Shown here: positions 1 through 9,000 of the stretch, in pieces
Layout of the letters: each line of letters begins with the position of its first letter
Numbering within the stretch: position 1 is the stretch's first letter
Source of the DNA: Nostoc sp. HK-01
GTDB taxonomy: Bacteria; Cyanobacteriota; Cyanobacteriia; Cyanobacteriales; Nostocaceae
DNA: 64,000 bases
Direction of reading: 5' to 3'
Assembly: GCA_003990705.1 (NCBI GenBank)
Contig: AP018318.1
Span: forward strand, 372,001-436,000
Position numbers and translations under genes: made by a program
Notes under the pieces: generated by a model
Told to the model about the DNA's origin: nothing
The model's database searches: none
What the model saw: the letters and a program-made list of their open reading frames with translations, nothing else

Positions 1-2942
1 AATAAAGGCCACAAAGCACTACCAATAATGACAGCAGTATCCACAAAGTTAATTGGGGTAATCTTTAAGAGATTTCTTAAAGGTGGCAGGGCGATCGCTA
101 AAATTTGAATAGCAAAGGAACCAAAAATGGCAGCATTTAAATAGCTATTACGTGGGAGTTTTTCTTTGCTAAATAGGCTGTGATGTTCGGAACGACAGCT
201 AATTGTATGCAGCAATTGGCTTGAGGTCAGGGTGAAAAAGGCAATTGTACTAGCTTGGGGGCTAAAACCATATCTGCGGAGGGCGTAGGCGTAAGCGAGT
301 AAGGTACTAACAGATAATCCGGCGGACTCAAAGACGATTCGACCAAAGTCGGATTTTTTAATGATTGGTTCGTCGGGGTTGCGTGGTGGTTGACTCAAAA
401 CTTCTGGTTCTGGGGCTTCCATCGCTAAGGATAAACCAGGGAAGATGTCGGTAACTAAGTTTAGCCACAGGAGTTGAATTGCATTTAAGGGTTCGCCAAT
501 ACCTGCTGCGGTGGCGGTGGTCATCACCATGATTTCGCTGAGGTTGGTGGCGAGGAGGAAATGTACAGATTTGCGGATGTTGTTGTATATTGTCCTTCCG
601 CGACTAACGGCGACAATCATGGTTTCGAGTCGGTCGTCTTCCAGGACGATATCTGCAACTTCTCTGGCGACATCTGTACCGCCTTTCCCCATAGCCACAC
701 CAACTTGGGCGGCTTTTAAGGCGGGTGCATCGTTAATACCATCTCCGGTCATAGCGACGACTTTCCCGGCGGCTTGCAAGGCTTGGACTATTTGCAGTTT
801 ATTGCTGGGACTGATGCGGGCGAAGACATCTACTTTGTCGCTGAGGGCGGTTAAGGCTGCGGGGGTGAGATTATTGAGGTTGCTGGAGTCGAGAATTTCT
901 AATTGTTGTTCTTGACTTAATTCTAATTCTTTGGCGATCGCGTAAGCTGTGGGGCTTTGGTCGCCGGTAATCATCACGGTGGCGATACCGGCTTGATGAA
1001 AGTCGCTAATAAGTTGTTTTGCACCTTTGCGGATGGGGTCGGCCATACCGACTAAACCCAACCAAATCAAGTCTAATTCATGATTATTATTGCTTTGAAA
1101 CTCGTTAATGTGGTTGTAGGCTACACCTAATACTCGTAATGCTTTCCCTGCCATGCGATCATTTTCTATAGCGATCGCTCTTTTATCTGCTGGGGTTAAT
1201 TCTACTATTTCCCCATGTTTTACCCATGTTTGGCAAAGTTCCACCACTTCGGCGGGGCTACCTTTAACGGCGACAAACTTTTTCTCATCATGAGTTTGAT
1301 GAATTGTACTCATCAAGTTACGATTTTCTGACCGCAGGTTGGTTTGCACTAGAGGATACTTTTGTTTGAGGTCGATGATATCTACTCCAGAACTAATGGC
1401 CATGTAAATCAGGGCGTTTTCGGTGGCTGAACCGATAACTTCATACTTACCATTTCCCTCGCGGCTGACTTGGCTTTCGTTGCAGAGAACTGAGACATGA
1501 ATTAGTTTTAATAGTTCATCGTTGTGATAGGGATTAATTTTTTGTTCCCCTGTGATAAATTTTCCGTCTGCAACTTTGATGTTGTGGGTGTTGCTTTGAA
1601 TTTCCACGACTGACATTTTATTTTCTGTCAGTGTCCCGGTTTTATCCATACAAATTGTCTGGACTGAACCCAAGGCTTCAACTGCACTCAAACTCCGCAC
1701 TAGAACGCGGTTGCGGCGCATATCGCGGATACCCAGGGCGAGGGTGGTAGTAGCGACGGTGGGTAAGCCTTCGGGAACCGCAGCCACGGCGAGGGAAATG
1801 GATGATTTCAACATCTGTACTAAGCCGTATCCTCGCCACACACCCAAACCGAAGACTAAACCACAAATACCCATACTGATTAATACCAACTGGCTGCCTA
1901 CTTGGTCTAGTTGTTTGGCGAGGGGTGTTTCCATTGCGGTGGCTTCGCCCACAAGTTGCTGGATATTGCCCATTTCGGTAGATTGACCTGTGGCGACCAC
2001 TACCGCCAGTCCTTGACCACCTGTGACAAAAGTGCCTTTATAGGCCATGTTCACGCGATCGCCTAATGGGATATCTTCACCTATAAGCAAATCATCAGTT
2101 TTAGTTACAGGCAGACTCTCCCCAGTTAAGGCAGATTCATCAATACTCAGGTTATCTGCTGCAATTAAACGGGAATCTGCGGAGACATAAGTGCCTGGTT
2201 TGAGGGCTAAAATATCGCCTAAAACTACATTTTCTGTGGGGATTTCTTGCAGGTTGCTGTCTCTAATTACCCAAGTTGATGCAGGTTCTCGATTTTTGAG
2301 AGAGTGAATGATTTTTTCTGATTGGCTTTCTGTGGTATAACCAATTGCCGCATTGAGAATTACTACGCCTAAAATTACCGCCGCATCAATCACTCCACCC
2401 GTGAAAATTGACACCCCCGCCGCAACTCCGAGTAATGCCACTGGCAGAGATTTAAATTGTTCAATAATAATGCTTAAATCGGAGCGTGTTTCTGTATGCG
2501 AGAGGACATTAGAACCATATTTTTGCAGATTGGCGCTGGCTGATGCACTGGATAATCCATCAGTTAACGAGGTATGTAATTGGTGAACCACTTTATTAAC
2601 TGGCAGTAAATACCAATCTTCTCCCTTTTGTTGTTGGGGATTAGTAATAGTTGGTTTACTTACTTTTGATTTTTTTTCGCTTTTATTTGCTGCAATTAAC
2701 TTGGTTTTTTCTTTGTATGTTAATAAAACTTTTTCAATAAGAGCGCCTATGTCTTTATAGCTTTTTTCTTGGGGAAAATAAACCAAAATTTTGCTGGTTA
2801 AAGGATTAGCATTCACCAACTTTATTTCTGGATAATTTTCTAGCGATCGCTCCAGATAATTTTTGAGTTCTGCTGAATTGTGAAGTTCTTCTATTTTATA
2901 TCTAGCTCTGCCTTTAACTTTAGTATGTATTGCTTGAATCAC
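1..2942 (-). CDS. Cation-transporting P-type ATPase, C-terminus cut by window edge
   Basis: An open frame on the minus strand runs from a GTG at 2942 off the left edge (about 980 codons visible). No ATG precedes that GTG before an in-frame stop near 3006. The phosphorylation motif DKTGTLT has its Asp near residue 433. TGES, a PEGLP motif in M4 and the TGDGINDAPALK hinge are all present, as are the membrane helices. PEGLP points to the P2-type (Ca2+/Na+/Mn2+-like) ATPases rather than heavy-metal P1B pumps. The first ~90 residues form a small extra domain that resembles degenerate HMA modules, followed by a cation-ATPase N domain. The gene follows the small membrane protein at 3092-3622 on the same strand and is probably cotranscribed with it. 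The transported ion cannot be told from sequence alone. Confidence 0.93.
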   Translation of the reverse strand, partial: MIQAIHTKVKGRARYKIEELHNSAELKNYLERSLENYPEIKLVNANPLTSKILVYFPQEKSYKDIGALIEKVLLTYKEKTKLIAANKSEKKSKVSKPTITNPQQQKGEDWYLLPVNKVVHQLHTSLTDGLSSASASANLQKYGSNVLSHTETRSDLSIIIEQFKSLPVALLGVAAGVSIFTGGVIDAAVILGVVILNAAIGYTTESQSEKIIHSLKNREPASTWVIRDSNLQEIPTENVVLGDILALKPGTYVSADSRLIAADNLSIDESALTGESLPVTKTDDLLIGEDIPLGDRVNMAYKGTFVTGGQGLAVVVATGQSTEMGNIQQLVGEATAMETPLAKQLDQVGSQLVLISMGICGLVFGLGVWRGYGLVQMLKSSISLAVAAVPEGLPTVATTTLALGIRDMRRNRVLVRSLSAVEALGSVQTICMDKTGTLTENKMSVVEIQSNTHNIKVADGKFITGEQKINPYHNDELLKLIHVSVLCNESQVSREGNGKYEVIGSATENALIYMAISSGVDIIDLKQKYPLVQTNLRSENRNLMSTIHQTHDEKKFVAVKGSPAEVVELCQTWVKHGEIVELTPADKRAIAIENDRMAGKALRVLGVAYNHINEFQSNNNHELDLIWLGLVGMADPIRKGAKQLISDFHQAGIATVMITGDQSPTAYAIAKELELSQEQQLEILDSSNLNNLTPAALTALSDKVDVFARISPSNKLQIVQALQAAGKVVAMTGDGINDAPALKAAQVGVAMGKGGTDVAREVADIVLEDDRLETMIVAVSRGRTIYNNIRKSVHFLLATNLSEIMVMTTATAAGIGEPLNAIQLLWLNLVTDIFPGLSLAMEAPEPEVLSQPPRNPDEPIIKKSDFGRIVFESAGLSVSTLLAYAYALRRYGFSPQASTIAFFTLTSSQLLHTISCRSEHHSLFSKEKLPRNSYLNAAIFGSFAIQILAIALPPLRNLLKITPINFVDTAVIIGSALWPL

Positions 2943-3091
2943 TGCAATTTTTGCCCCCGTGTTTGCTCTTGCAAAACTGCAATTTTTAAATGTATCTCCA
3001 TTGTCAAATTATAGAGGATGAAACTCTCATTGCTGTTAACAGCAATGTTAAGAGTTTCAAAGTTTATCCCTTGATAATCAGGCTCAATTGA

Positions 3092-3622
3092 TTAATTTTT
3101 ATTTACATTTATTCGCTGTGATTCCTCAGTAACGTTAAGTTTTATGAAACTATCAAAGGCAAACCATGCTAATATATACCAAGGTATCTCTTCAAACTTA
3201 AATCCTTGTTTGATTAACTGAGTAAGGGCAAATAAACCAAGACCTAAAGGTACTATCAATCGCAAATCAGCGGCACCGTTAGTCATTTTGTAAACATCGG
3301 CATTAAAATCAGACATTACATTTAACAAATCTTTAGCGATCGCAGATTTCCCATCTGTTAAATAAATTGGAGAAGTTGAGCTATTTCTATAATTAACTTC
3401 CTCGGTTGTTGGTCGAGTGCGAACATCGCCTGTTACGGCTGCGACTGTTTCTTGATAACTTTGAGATAGATTTATACCTTCTTTAATAGCCGTTTGGACT
3501 AGAGGTTGTTTGATAACTTCAGCTATTGGGACAATTATCGGTGAAAAAATAATCGCGGTCAAACCGTCAAAAATTTCTGGTAAATTCACTTTTTCCCAAT
3601 CAAAGGTAGACTCCATAGTCAT
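3092..3622 (-). CDS. DUF5132-like membrane-associated protein upstream of the ATPase
   Basis: 176 aa. A good Shine-Dalgarno (AGAGGAGAT) directly precedes the ATG at 3622. The N-terminal ~60 residues are a hydrophobic segment followed by an amphipathic stretch (PLVQTAIKEGINL...), which recalls the small DUF5132 proteins found next to P-type ATPases in cyanobacteria. The C-terminal half has another hydrophobic region (LRLIVPLGLGLFALTQLI) and an aromatic tail (PWYILAWFAFDSF). It lies 150 bp upstream of the P-type ATPase start on the same strand, so it may be an accessory or regulatory subunit of the pump; that role is inference. The family assignment comes from recognition of the pattern and was not searched. 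Confidence 0.7.
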   Translation of the reverse strand: MTMESTFDWEKVNLPEIFDGLTAIIFSPIIVPIAEVIKQPLVQTAIKEGINLSQSYQETVAAVTGDVRTRPTTEEVNYRNSSTSPIYLTDGKSAIAKDLLNVMSDFNADVYKMTNGAADLRLIVPLGLGLFALTQLIKQGFKFEEIPWYILAWFAFDSFIKLNVTEESQRINVNKN

Positions 3623-3924
3623 ATCTCCTCTAGCAGCGACTAATCACTATAGAAGCGTAATCAAACTATTAGCTATTTCCATCGTCCAAAAGTCACAGAC
3701 ATAATTTTAAATTTCCATCTCTAGCATTACTTATGTTTGAGTAATTCAGCTTTTTAACTTCTCTAAGAATTCCGAAATCTATTAGTCTATACAGCAAAAT
3801 TCTGTCTTTAGGCTCAAGTAATCAGCGTAAGTAAATGTTAAGAATAAAAAATAGATTACACCAGAATCAAACATTGGTTGTAATCCATAGAATCTAGGTA
3901 AATAAATTAAGAGAAAAAGGTGTT
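3623..3924. other. Divergent intergenic region
   Basis: About 300 bp of AT-rich spacer between the divergent DUF5132-like and flavin-protein genes. It must hold both promoters. I see no gene, RNA or clear operator in it. Confidence 0.5.
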
Positions 3925-4371
3925 ATGGCAATTTCCACAAACAGCGATCGCCAAATTCAAGAACTGCAAACCTTAATTAAAGGTATTGACTATGGGATGT
4001 TGACCACAGTCAATGATGATGGTAGTTTGCACAGTTGTCCAATGCACTCTATTGATGAACTAGATACAGATGGGACACTCTGGTTTTTTACTAGCGCTAA
4101 TTCTCATAGAGTTAGTGAAATTGAACATAATCAGCAAGTGAATGTTAGCTTTACATCATCTCAAAATCAGCGTTATATTTCTATTTCTGGCACAGCACAA
4201 CTACTACAAGACCACCAAAAAATGGCAGAGTTATGGAAACCAGAATTACAAACTTGGTTTTCTCAAGGATTAAATGAACCAGATTTAGCTTTACTCAAAG
4301 TGAGTATTAAACAAGCTGATTATTGGGATAGTCGTTCTAGCTATCATCCCCAACATATAAACTTGTCTTGA
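3925..4371 (+). CDS. Pyridoxamine 5'-phosphate oxidase-like flavin-binding stress protein
   Basis: 148 aa. The layout is that of the split-barrel PNPOx-like general stress protein family (GSP26 type): an early strand YGMLTTVNDDGSLHSCPM, a DGTLWFFTSANSHRVSEI segment for flavin phosphate binding, and the strand QRYISISGTAQLL. These proteins usually bind FMN or F420 and act in redox or stress roles; most are not true PdxH enzymes. The start ATG at 3925 has an upstream AGAGAAAAAGG stretch. The stop overlaps the region just before the ChaB gene, and the pair probably forms a small stress operon. Confidence 0.85.
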   Translation: MAISTNSDRQIQELQTLIKGIDYGMLTTVNDDGSLHSCPMHSIDELDTDGTLWFFTSANSHRVSEIEHNQQVNVSFTSSQNQRYISISGTAQLLQDHQKMAELWKPELQTWFSQGLNEPDLALLKVSIKQADYWDSRSSYHPQHINLS

Positions 4372-4406
4372 ATATCATCCATTTAAAACAGGAGGGTAAT
4401 AATTTT

Positions 4407-4613
4407 ATGCCCTATCAACAAATTGATGAATTACCAGATGCAGTAAAAGACCACTTACCCAAACACGCCCAAGAAATCTTTCGGGCTGCATTTAACAGTG
4501 CAGTAAGAGAATATGATAACGAAGAAAGTGCTTTCCGGGTGGCGTGGAGTGCGGTAAAGCGTGATTACGAAAAAGGCGAAGATGGTCAGTGGTACAAAAA
4601 ATCAAATAATTAA
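4407..4613 (+). CDS. chaB: ChaB family protein
   Basis: 68 aa from ATG 4407. This start is preferred over an upstream TTG at 4368 because GGAGGG at 4391-4396 sits 10 nt before it and the protein then begins with the family's MPYQ-type N-terminus. The sequence has the ChaB pattern: LPDAVKDHLPKHAQEIFRAAFNSA, an ESAFRVAWSAVK helix and a YEK-W-K tail. E. coli ChaB is described as a regulator of the ChaA cation antiporter, and cyanobacterial copies often sit near stress genes, as here behind the flavin protein. The molecular role in cyanobacteria is not settled. Confidence 0.88.
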   Translation: MPYQQIDELPDAVKDHLPKHAQEIFRAAFNSAVREYDNEESAFRVAWSAVKRDYEKGEDGQWYKKSNN

Positions 4614-4830
4614 CATGTAATTGATTTTACTGCTGGTCAAAATAAGTGCCAAAAAGCTCTTTCTTTAGTTAGACGCTAACAAAAGTCATAAAAGTTATTT
4701 TTCTTACTGGCAGTAGTAGTAAACTTCGCTCCTGGGGATTTAAACAAACAATAGTAAAATTCTTGAGCATTCAAGATGAGTAACTAAAAGTTTGTCATGT
4801 TCCCAGGTTATTTCGTATTTTTAAACATCA

Positions 4831-5058
4831 TCAACAAGATTCGTTTTGAGAATTTAGTTCTGGCTCACTTTGCAGATGGGTATGATTGATATGCTGAATT
4901 AAGCTTTCCGCCATCTCCACAGCCACAATCATTAATTGCTGTTCCATCTTTCCATATCCTCCTTCATCGCTAACCTGGGGGTAAATGTGAGGGTTAGATA
5001 GCATGGCGGCTAGTAGTTGAGTCGCAGTTTCTTTTAATTCATACATTTGTAAATTCAC
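4831..5058 (-). CDS. Small conserved-looking hypothetical protein
   Basis: 75 aa, starting at a GTG (5058). A strong GGAGGT lies about 9 nt upstream and supports this start over the ATG four codons later. The protein looks helical and soluble (ETATQLLAAMLSNPHIYPQ..., EQQLMIVAVEMAESLIQHI) with no signal, membrane segment or cysteine cluster. I do not recognise a domain. The clear ribosome binding site and even codon use argue that it is real. It stands alone between chaB and msrB. Confidence 0.6.
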   Translation of the reverse strand: MNLQMYELKETATQLLAAMLSNPHIYPQVSDEGGYGKMEQQLMIVAVEMAESLIQHINHTHLQSEPELNSQNESC

Positions 5059-5400
5059 ACCCTAATTACCTCCGGTTCCCAGCTTTGTCCTGATTCTAAA
5101 AAGTGCAGCACTATCTGTCCTCCGACTAACGGGGCGACATCTTAATTTAAAATATCTATCATTAGGTGGGCGCTTTTTTAGCTAAAATGTAAGTCTCCAC
5201 TTGAAAACGTGCTACTCTGTTCCCTGTTACTTAGCTCAAATATGTTTAGTAATCAAACCAGATTCTTCATCTCTGGCAATGCAATTAAGCAAAAACTCAT
5301 AATAGATATATAGCGTTTCTCATTTTAGTGGTGTACATTTCTTTAATGTCAGAGATTAAAGGCTGGGGAAGATCTACTTAATTAGATTGGTAATTGCTAT
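5059..5400. other. Divergent intergenic region upstream of msrB
   Basis: 342 bp between a leftward small gene and msrB. It is AT-rich and presumably holds both promoters. No RNA gene or repeat was identified. Confidence 0.45.
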
Positions 5401-5895
5401 ATGAAAAAACGCTATTTTTTAGAGGCTGGTGCCGTATTAACAGGTGCAGCCTTATTATCACAGTTTATTAATCCAAGAGGAGAAATCGTGGCAAGTTCTA
5501 ACACTGAGTTTGAAGTTACCAAATCTGAAGATGAATGGAGCAAAATATTAACAAAAGAACAGTTTTATGTTTTGCGTAAACATGGAACTGAACGTGCTTT
5601 CACCAGTCCCCTTGATAAGGAGTATGCAGAAGGTACTTATGTGTGTGCGGCTTGTGACTTACCACTGTTTAAATCAGATACCAAGTTTAACAGCGGTACT
5701 GGCTGGCCAAGTTTCTTTCAACCCATTGAAGGTGCGATCGCTACTACTGTAGATCGGTCGTTGTTTATGACGCGTACAGAGGTACATTGTAGGCGTTGTG
5801 GTGGACATTTAGGCCATGTATTTGCTGATGGCCCTGCGCCTACAGGTCAACGCTATTGTATGAATGGTGTGTCGTTGAAGTTTATCCCTGCTTAA
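5401..5895 (+). CDS. msrB: Peptide-methionine (R)-S-oxide reductase MsrB, exported form
   Basis: 164 aa. It reduces methionine-R-sulfoxide in proteins. The MsrB domain (about residues 38-164) shows both zinc CxxC pairs (C82/C85 and C130/C133), the GTGWPSF loop, GHLGHVF and the catalytic RYCMNG (C153) near the C-terminus. The first ~25 residues are a hydrophobic signal or anchor sequence ([19 protein letters not shown]), so this copy probably works in the periplasm or thylakoid lumen. The gene is single and is followed by a strong terminator. Confidence 0.96.
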   Translation: MKKRYFLEAGAVLTGAALLSQFINPRGEIVASSNTEFEVTKSEDEWSKILTKEQFYVLRKHGTERAFTSPLDKEYAEGTYVCAACDLPLFKSDTKFNSGTGWPSFFQPIEGAIATTVDRSLFMTRTEVHCRRCGGHLGHVFADGPAPTGQRYCMNGVSLKFIPA

Positions 5896-5933
5896 CTAGT
5901 CAAAGTGCGATCGCTTCTATAACTCAATAGCCC

Positions 5934-5973
5934 AGAAGCCCAGTTTTTTAGAAAACTGGGCTTCTGCTTTTTT
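5934..5973 (+). terminator. Rho-independent terminator of msrB
   Basis: A perfect 14-bp stem (5934-5947 with 5952-5965), a 4-nt loop, then GCTTTTTT. It lies 38 bp after the msrB stop. Confidence 0.92.
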
Positions 5974-6078
5974 ACGAATTATTAAAAATAGCTGTATTTT
6001 TATTAAAAATACACTTACGTATTGTATCTCTATCTTATACCAAGTTGAAAAATATCGGCAATATAATATATTAATTAA

Positions 6079-9000
6079 ATGCGTCACAACTCTAAAAGCT
6101 TTACCGTTACTACCCTTATACTTTCTCTGTTTTGTCCTATAGGACTATCAGCAAATAATGTGTTAATCAAGCAGACATTAGCACAAACTGTTACTCAACC
6201 TAACCGCAAAGCACAAGCAGATAAACTCTACCAACAGGGAGTGCAACAATATCGCCGTGGATATTATGACGATGCAGTGAAAAGTTATGAACAAGCCTTA
6301 GCTATTTACCGCCAACTAGATGATAAAAAAGGAGTTGGGCAAACTCTCAATAATTTAGGACTGGTTTATAATTTAATATTTCAATACCAAAAAGCATTAG
6401 AACTTTTGCAACAAGCTTTAGCAATTCGCCAACAAATCAAAGACCGTACAGGTGAGGGAGAAACTCTTGATAATCTTGGCGCAACTTACTTCAACTTAGA
6501 TCAAAATGAGCAGGCTTTAGAAACATTACAGCAAGCTTTAGTAATTCGCCGGGAAGTCAAGGATAAAGCCGGAGAAGGAGTTACTCTTAGTAGAATTGGG
6601 TTAACTTATTCTTATTTAAAACAACAACCTAAAGCTTTAGAAATTTTACAGCAAGCATTAAAAATACATCAAGAAATTGGAGATACATTTCAAGAAGAAT
6701 ATACTCTATCTAGACTAGGGATAGTTTACAAAAATATGTCAAACTATTCGCGTGCTTTGGAATGGTTTAATAAAGCTTTAGCTGCCAGTAGAAAAGTAGG
6801 AAACCGTGCATTTGAAGGAAGATTGCTATATTTTATTGGGCTTACATATAGCAACCAAAAAAAAGATGCCATCGCTTTAGATTCTTACCGCCAATCCTTA
6901 GCAGTTCAACGCGAAATTAAAGACAAAACTATTCAACTGAACACTTTAAAATTAATTATTTCTCAATATTTAGTAATTGCTACAAATGCTAATGTCAGTG
7001 GGATAACATCTCAAGCAAAAGATATATCTAATCAAACAATTAAGTTGGCTGAGGAAGCTTTAGTTATTGCTAAAGAATTGAATAAACCAGACCAGGAAGC
7101 CGACGCATTAAGAGCATTAGGAAGTGCTTACCAATATTTAGGAGATAATCAAAAAGCCATTGAATTATTACAGCAATCAATTAAAATTGCGCGACAAATT
7201 AAAGCACTTGATACAGAACATTCTGCTTTATCTAACTTAGCATCAATTTATAGTAACCAGGGAGAAAATCGCAAAGTAATTGAGTTAAGACAGCGAGAAT
7301 TAGAAATTTATAGAGAACAGAAAGATACTGCCAATGAAGTTAGTGTATTATTAACTATTTGCAGTACATATAATGTATTGACAGATTATCAAAAAGCAAT
7401 TGAAGCTTGTCAACAAGCTTTAGTTAAATCAAAAGACATAAAAATTACTGAATTACCACCTACAATACAAGATTATGCTCTAAGTTATCCAGCCTCTGCT
7501 TTACAAGTCTTGACTCTTATTTATAAGAATCTTGGAGAATACGAGAAAGCACTAGATTTTGCTAAACAAAGTTTAAGTGCAGTACAAAATCTTCACCGAC
7601 CAAAATTAGAAGCTGATGCGTTAATTTATTTAGGTTATGTATATCAGGATTTACAAGACTTTCCTAAAGCTATTGAAGTTACTCAGCAAGCTTTAGATAT
7701 TACCCGTCAAATTAAGGAACCGAAGCTAGAAGCAGATGCTTTAGAGCAACTCAGTGGAATTTATATACGAAAGGGAAATTATAACTCTGCTATTGAGTTA
7801 GCACAACAAATGTTAACTATTGGTAAACAGTTACAAAACTCAGGGATAGAAGCAGATGCTTTAGATAAATTAAGTGAAATTTATCTAAAACAAGGTAACT
7901 ATCAAAAAGCCTTGGAATTAAGACAACAGCAATTAGTAATTTTTCAAAAAAGTAATAAACGTTCTTATCAAATTGCTACTTTAAGTAAATTCAGTGACAT
8001 TTACCTTTTATTAGGAGATACACAAAAAGCTATTGAAGTAGCAAATCAAGCTTTAACAATAGCAAGGCAATTAAAAGCTCCTGAGTATGAAATGCAACCT
8101 TTAACAAGAATTAGTAGAGCATACAATACACAAGGAGAATATGAGCAAGCAATAAAATACGCTCAACAACATTTGGTCATAGCTCAAAAATCCCAAAATT
8201 TCGTAAATATCGCACTTGCTTCACTTAATCTTAGTAATGCCTATGATTCGCTAGGAGAATATAATAAAGTCATTGCTATAGCAGAACCAGGATTATTGTA
8301 TACTAAAAAATCTCATATTCGTCCTCTAGAAGCTCAAAGTTTACTCTATTTAAGCATTGCTTATACCAGCATTGGTAATTACCAAAAAAGTAAGGAATTA
8401 GTAGAGCAAAGTTTAGCAATTATACGAGAAATTAAAGACAGTTCTTTAGAAGCTCAAGCACTAGCTTCTCTAGGGAATATTTACAGAAATATCCAAGCTT
8501 ATCCCCAAGCTTTAGAGCTATCACAACAAAGTTTACAAATTGCTCAAGCAATCAAAAGTCCTGCATCTGAGGTATACGCGTTAGCTAATCTTGGCGATAC
8601 ATATAGTAATTTGGGGGCTTATCAAAAAAGCAATGATTTTTATCAACAACTCGTAGTTAAACAACGACAACTAAAAAATCGTAATGGAGAAGCGTTTGCT
8701 TTACTGGCGATCGCAGATAATTACTACAATACTGGAGAAGCGCAAAAAACTGTAGACTTTGCCCAACAAAGTTTAGCTATTTTAAAACAAACTAAAAAAC
8801 CAGCTTGGGAAATAATACCACATCGGACATTAAGCCTAGCCTACGGTGAATTAGGCAATGATCAACAAGCAATGCAGGAAATACAAACAGTTTTAGCATT
8901 TGCGAGAAAAGTACAGAACCCAGTTTATGAAAAAGATGCGCTGAATCTTTTAGGAGATTTACATCGCAAATTTGGTAGAAAACAGCAAGCAATTACAGCT

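Noticed and set aside
511-1986. Plus-strand frames within the first 2 kb
   Set aside because: They are antisense to the P-type ATPase, which has full family motifs on the minus strand.
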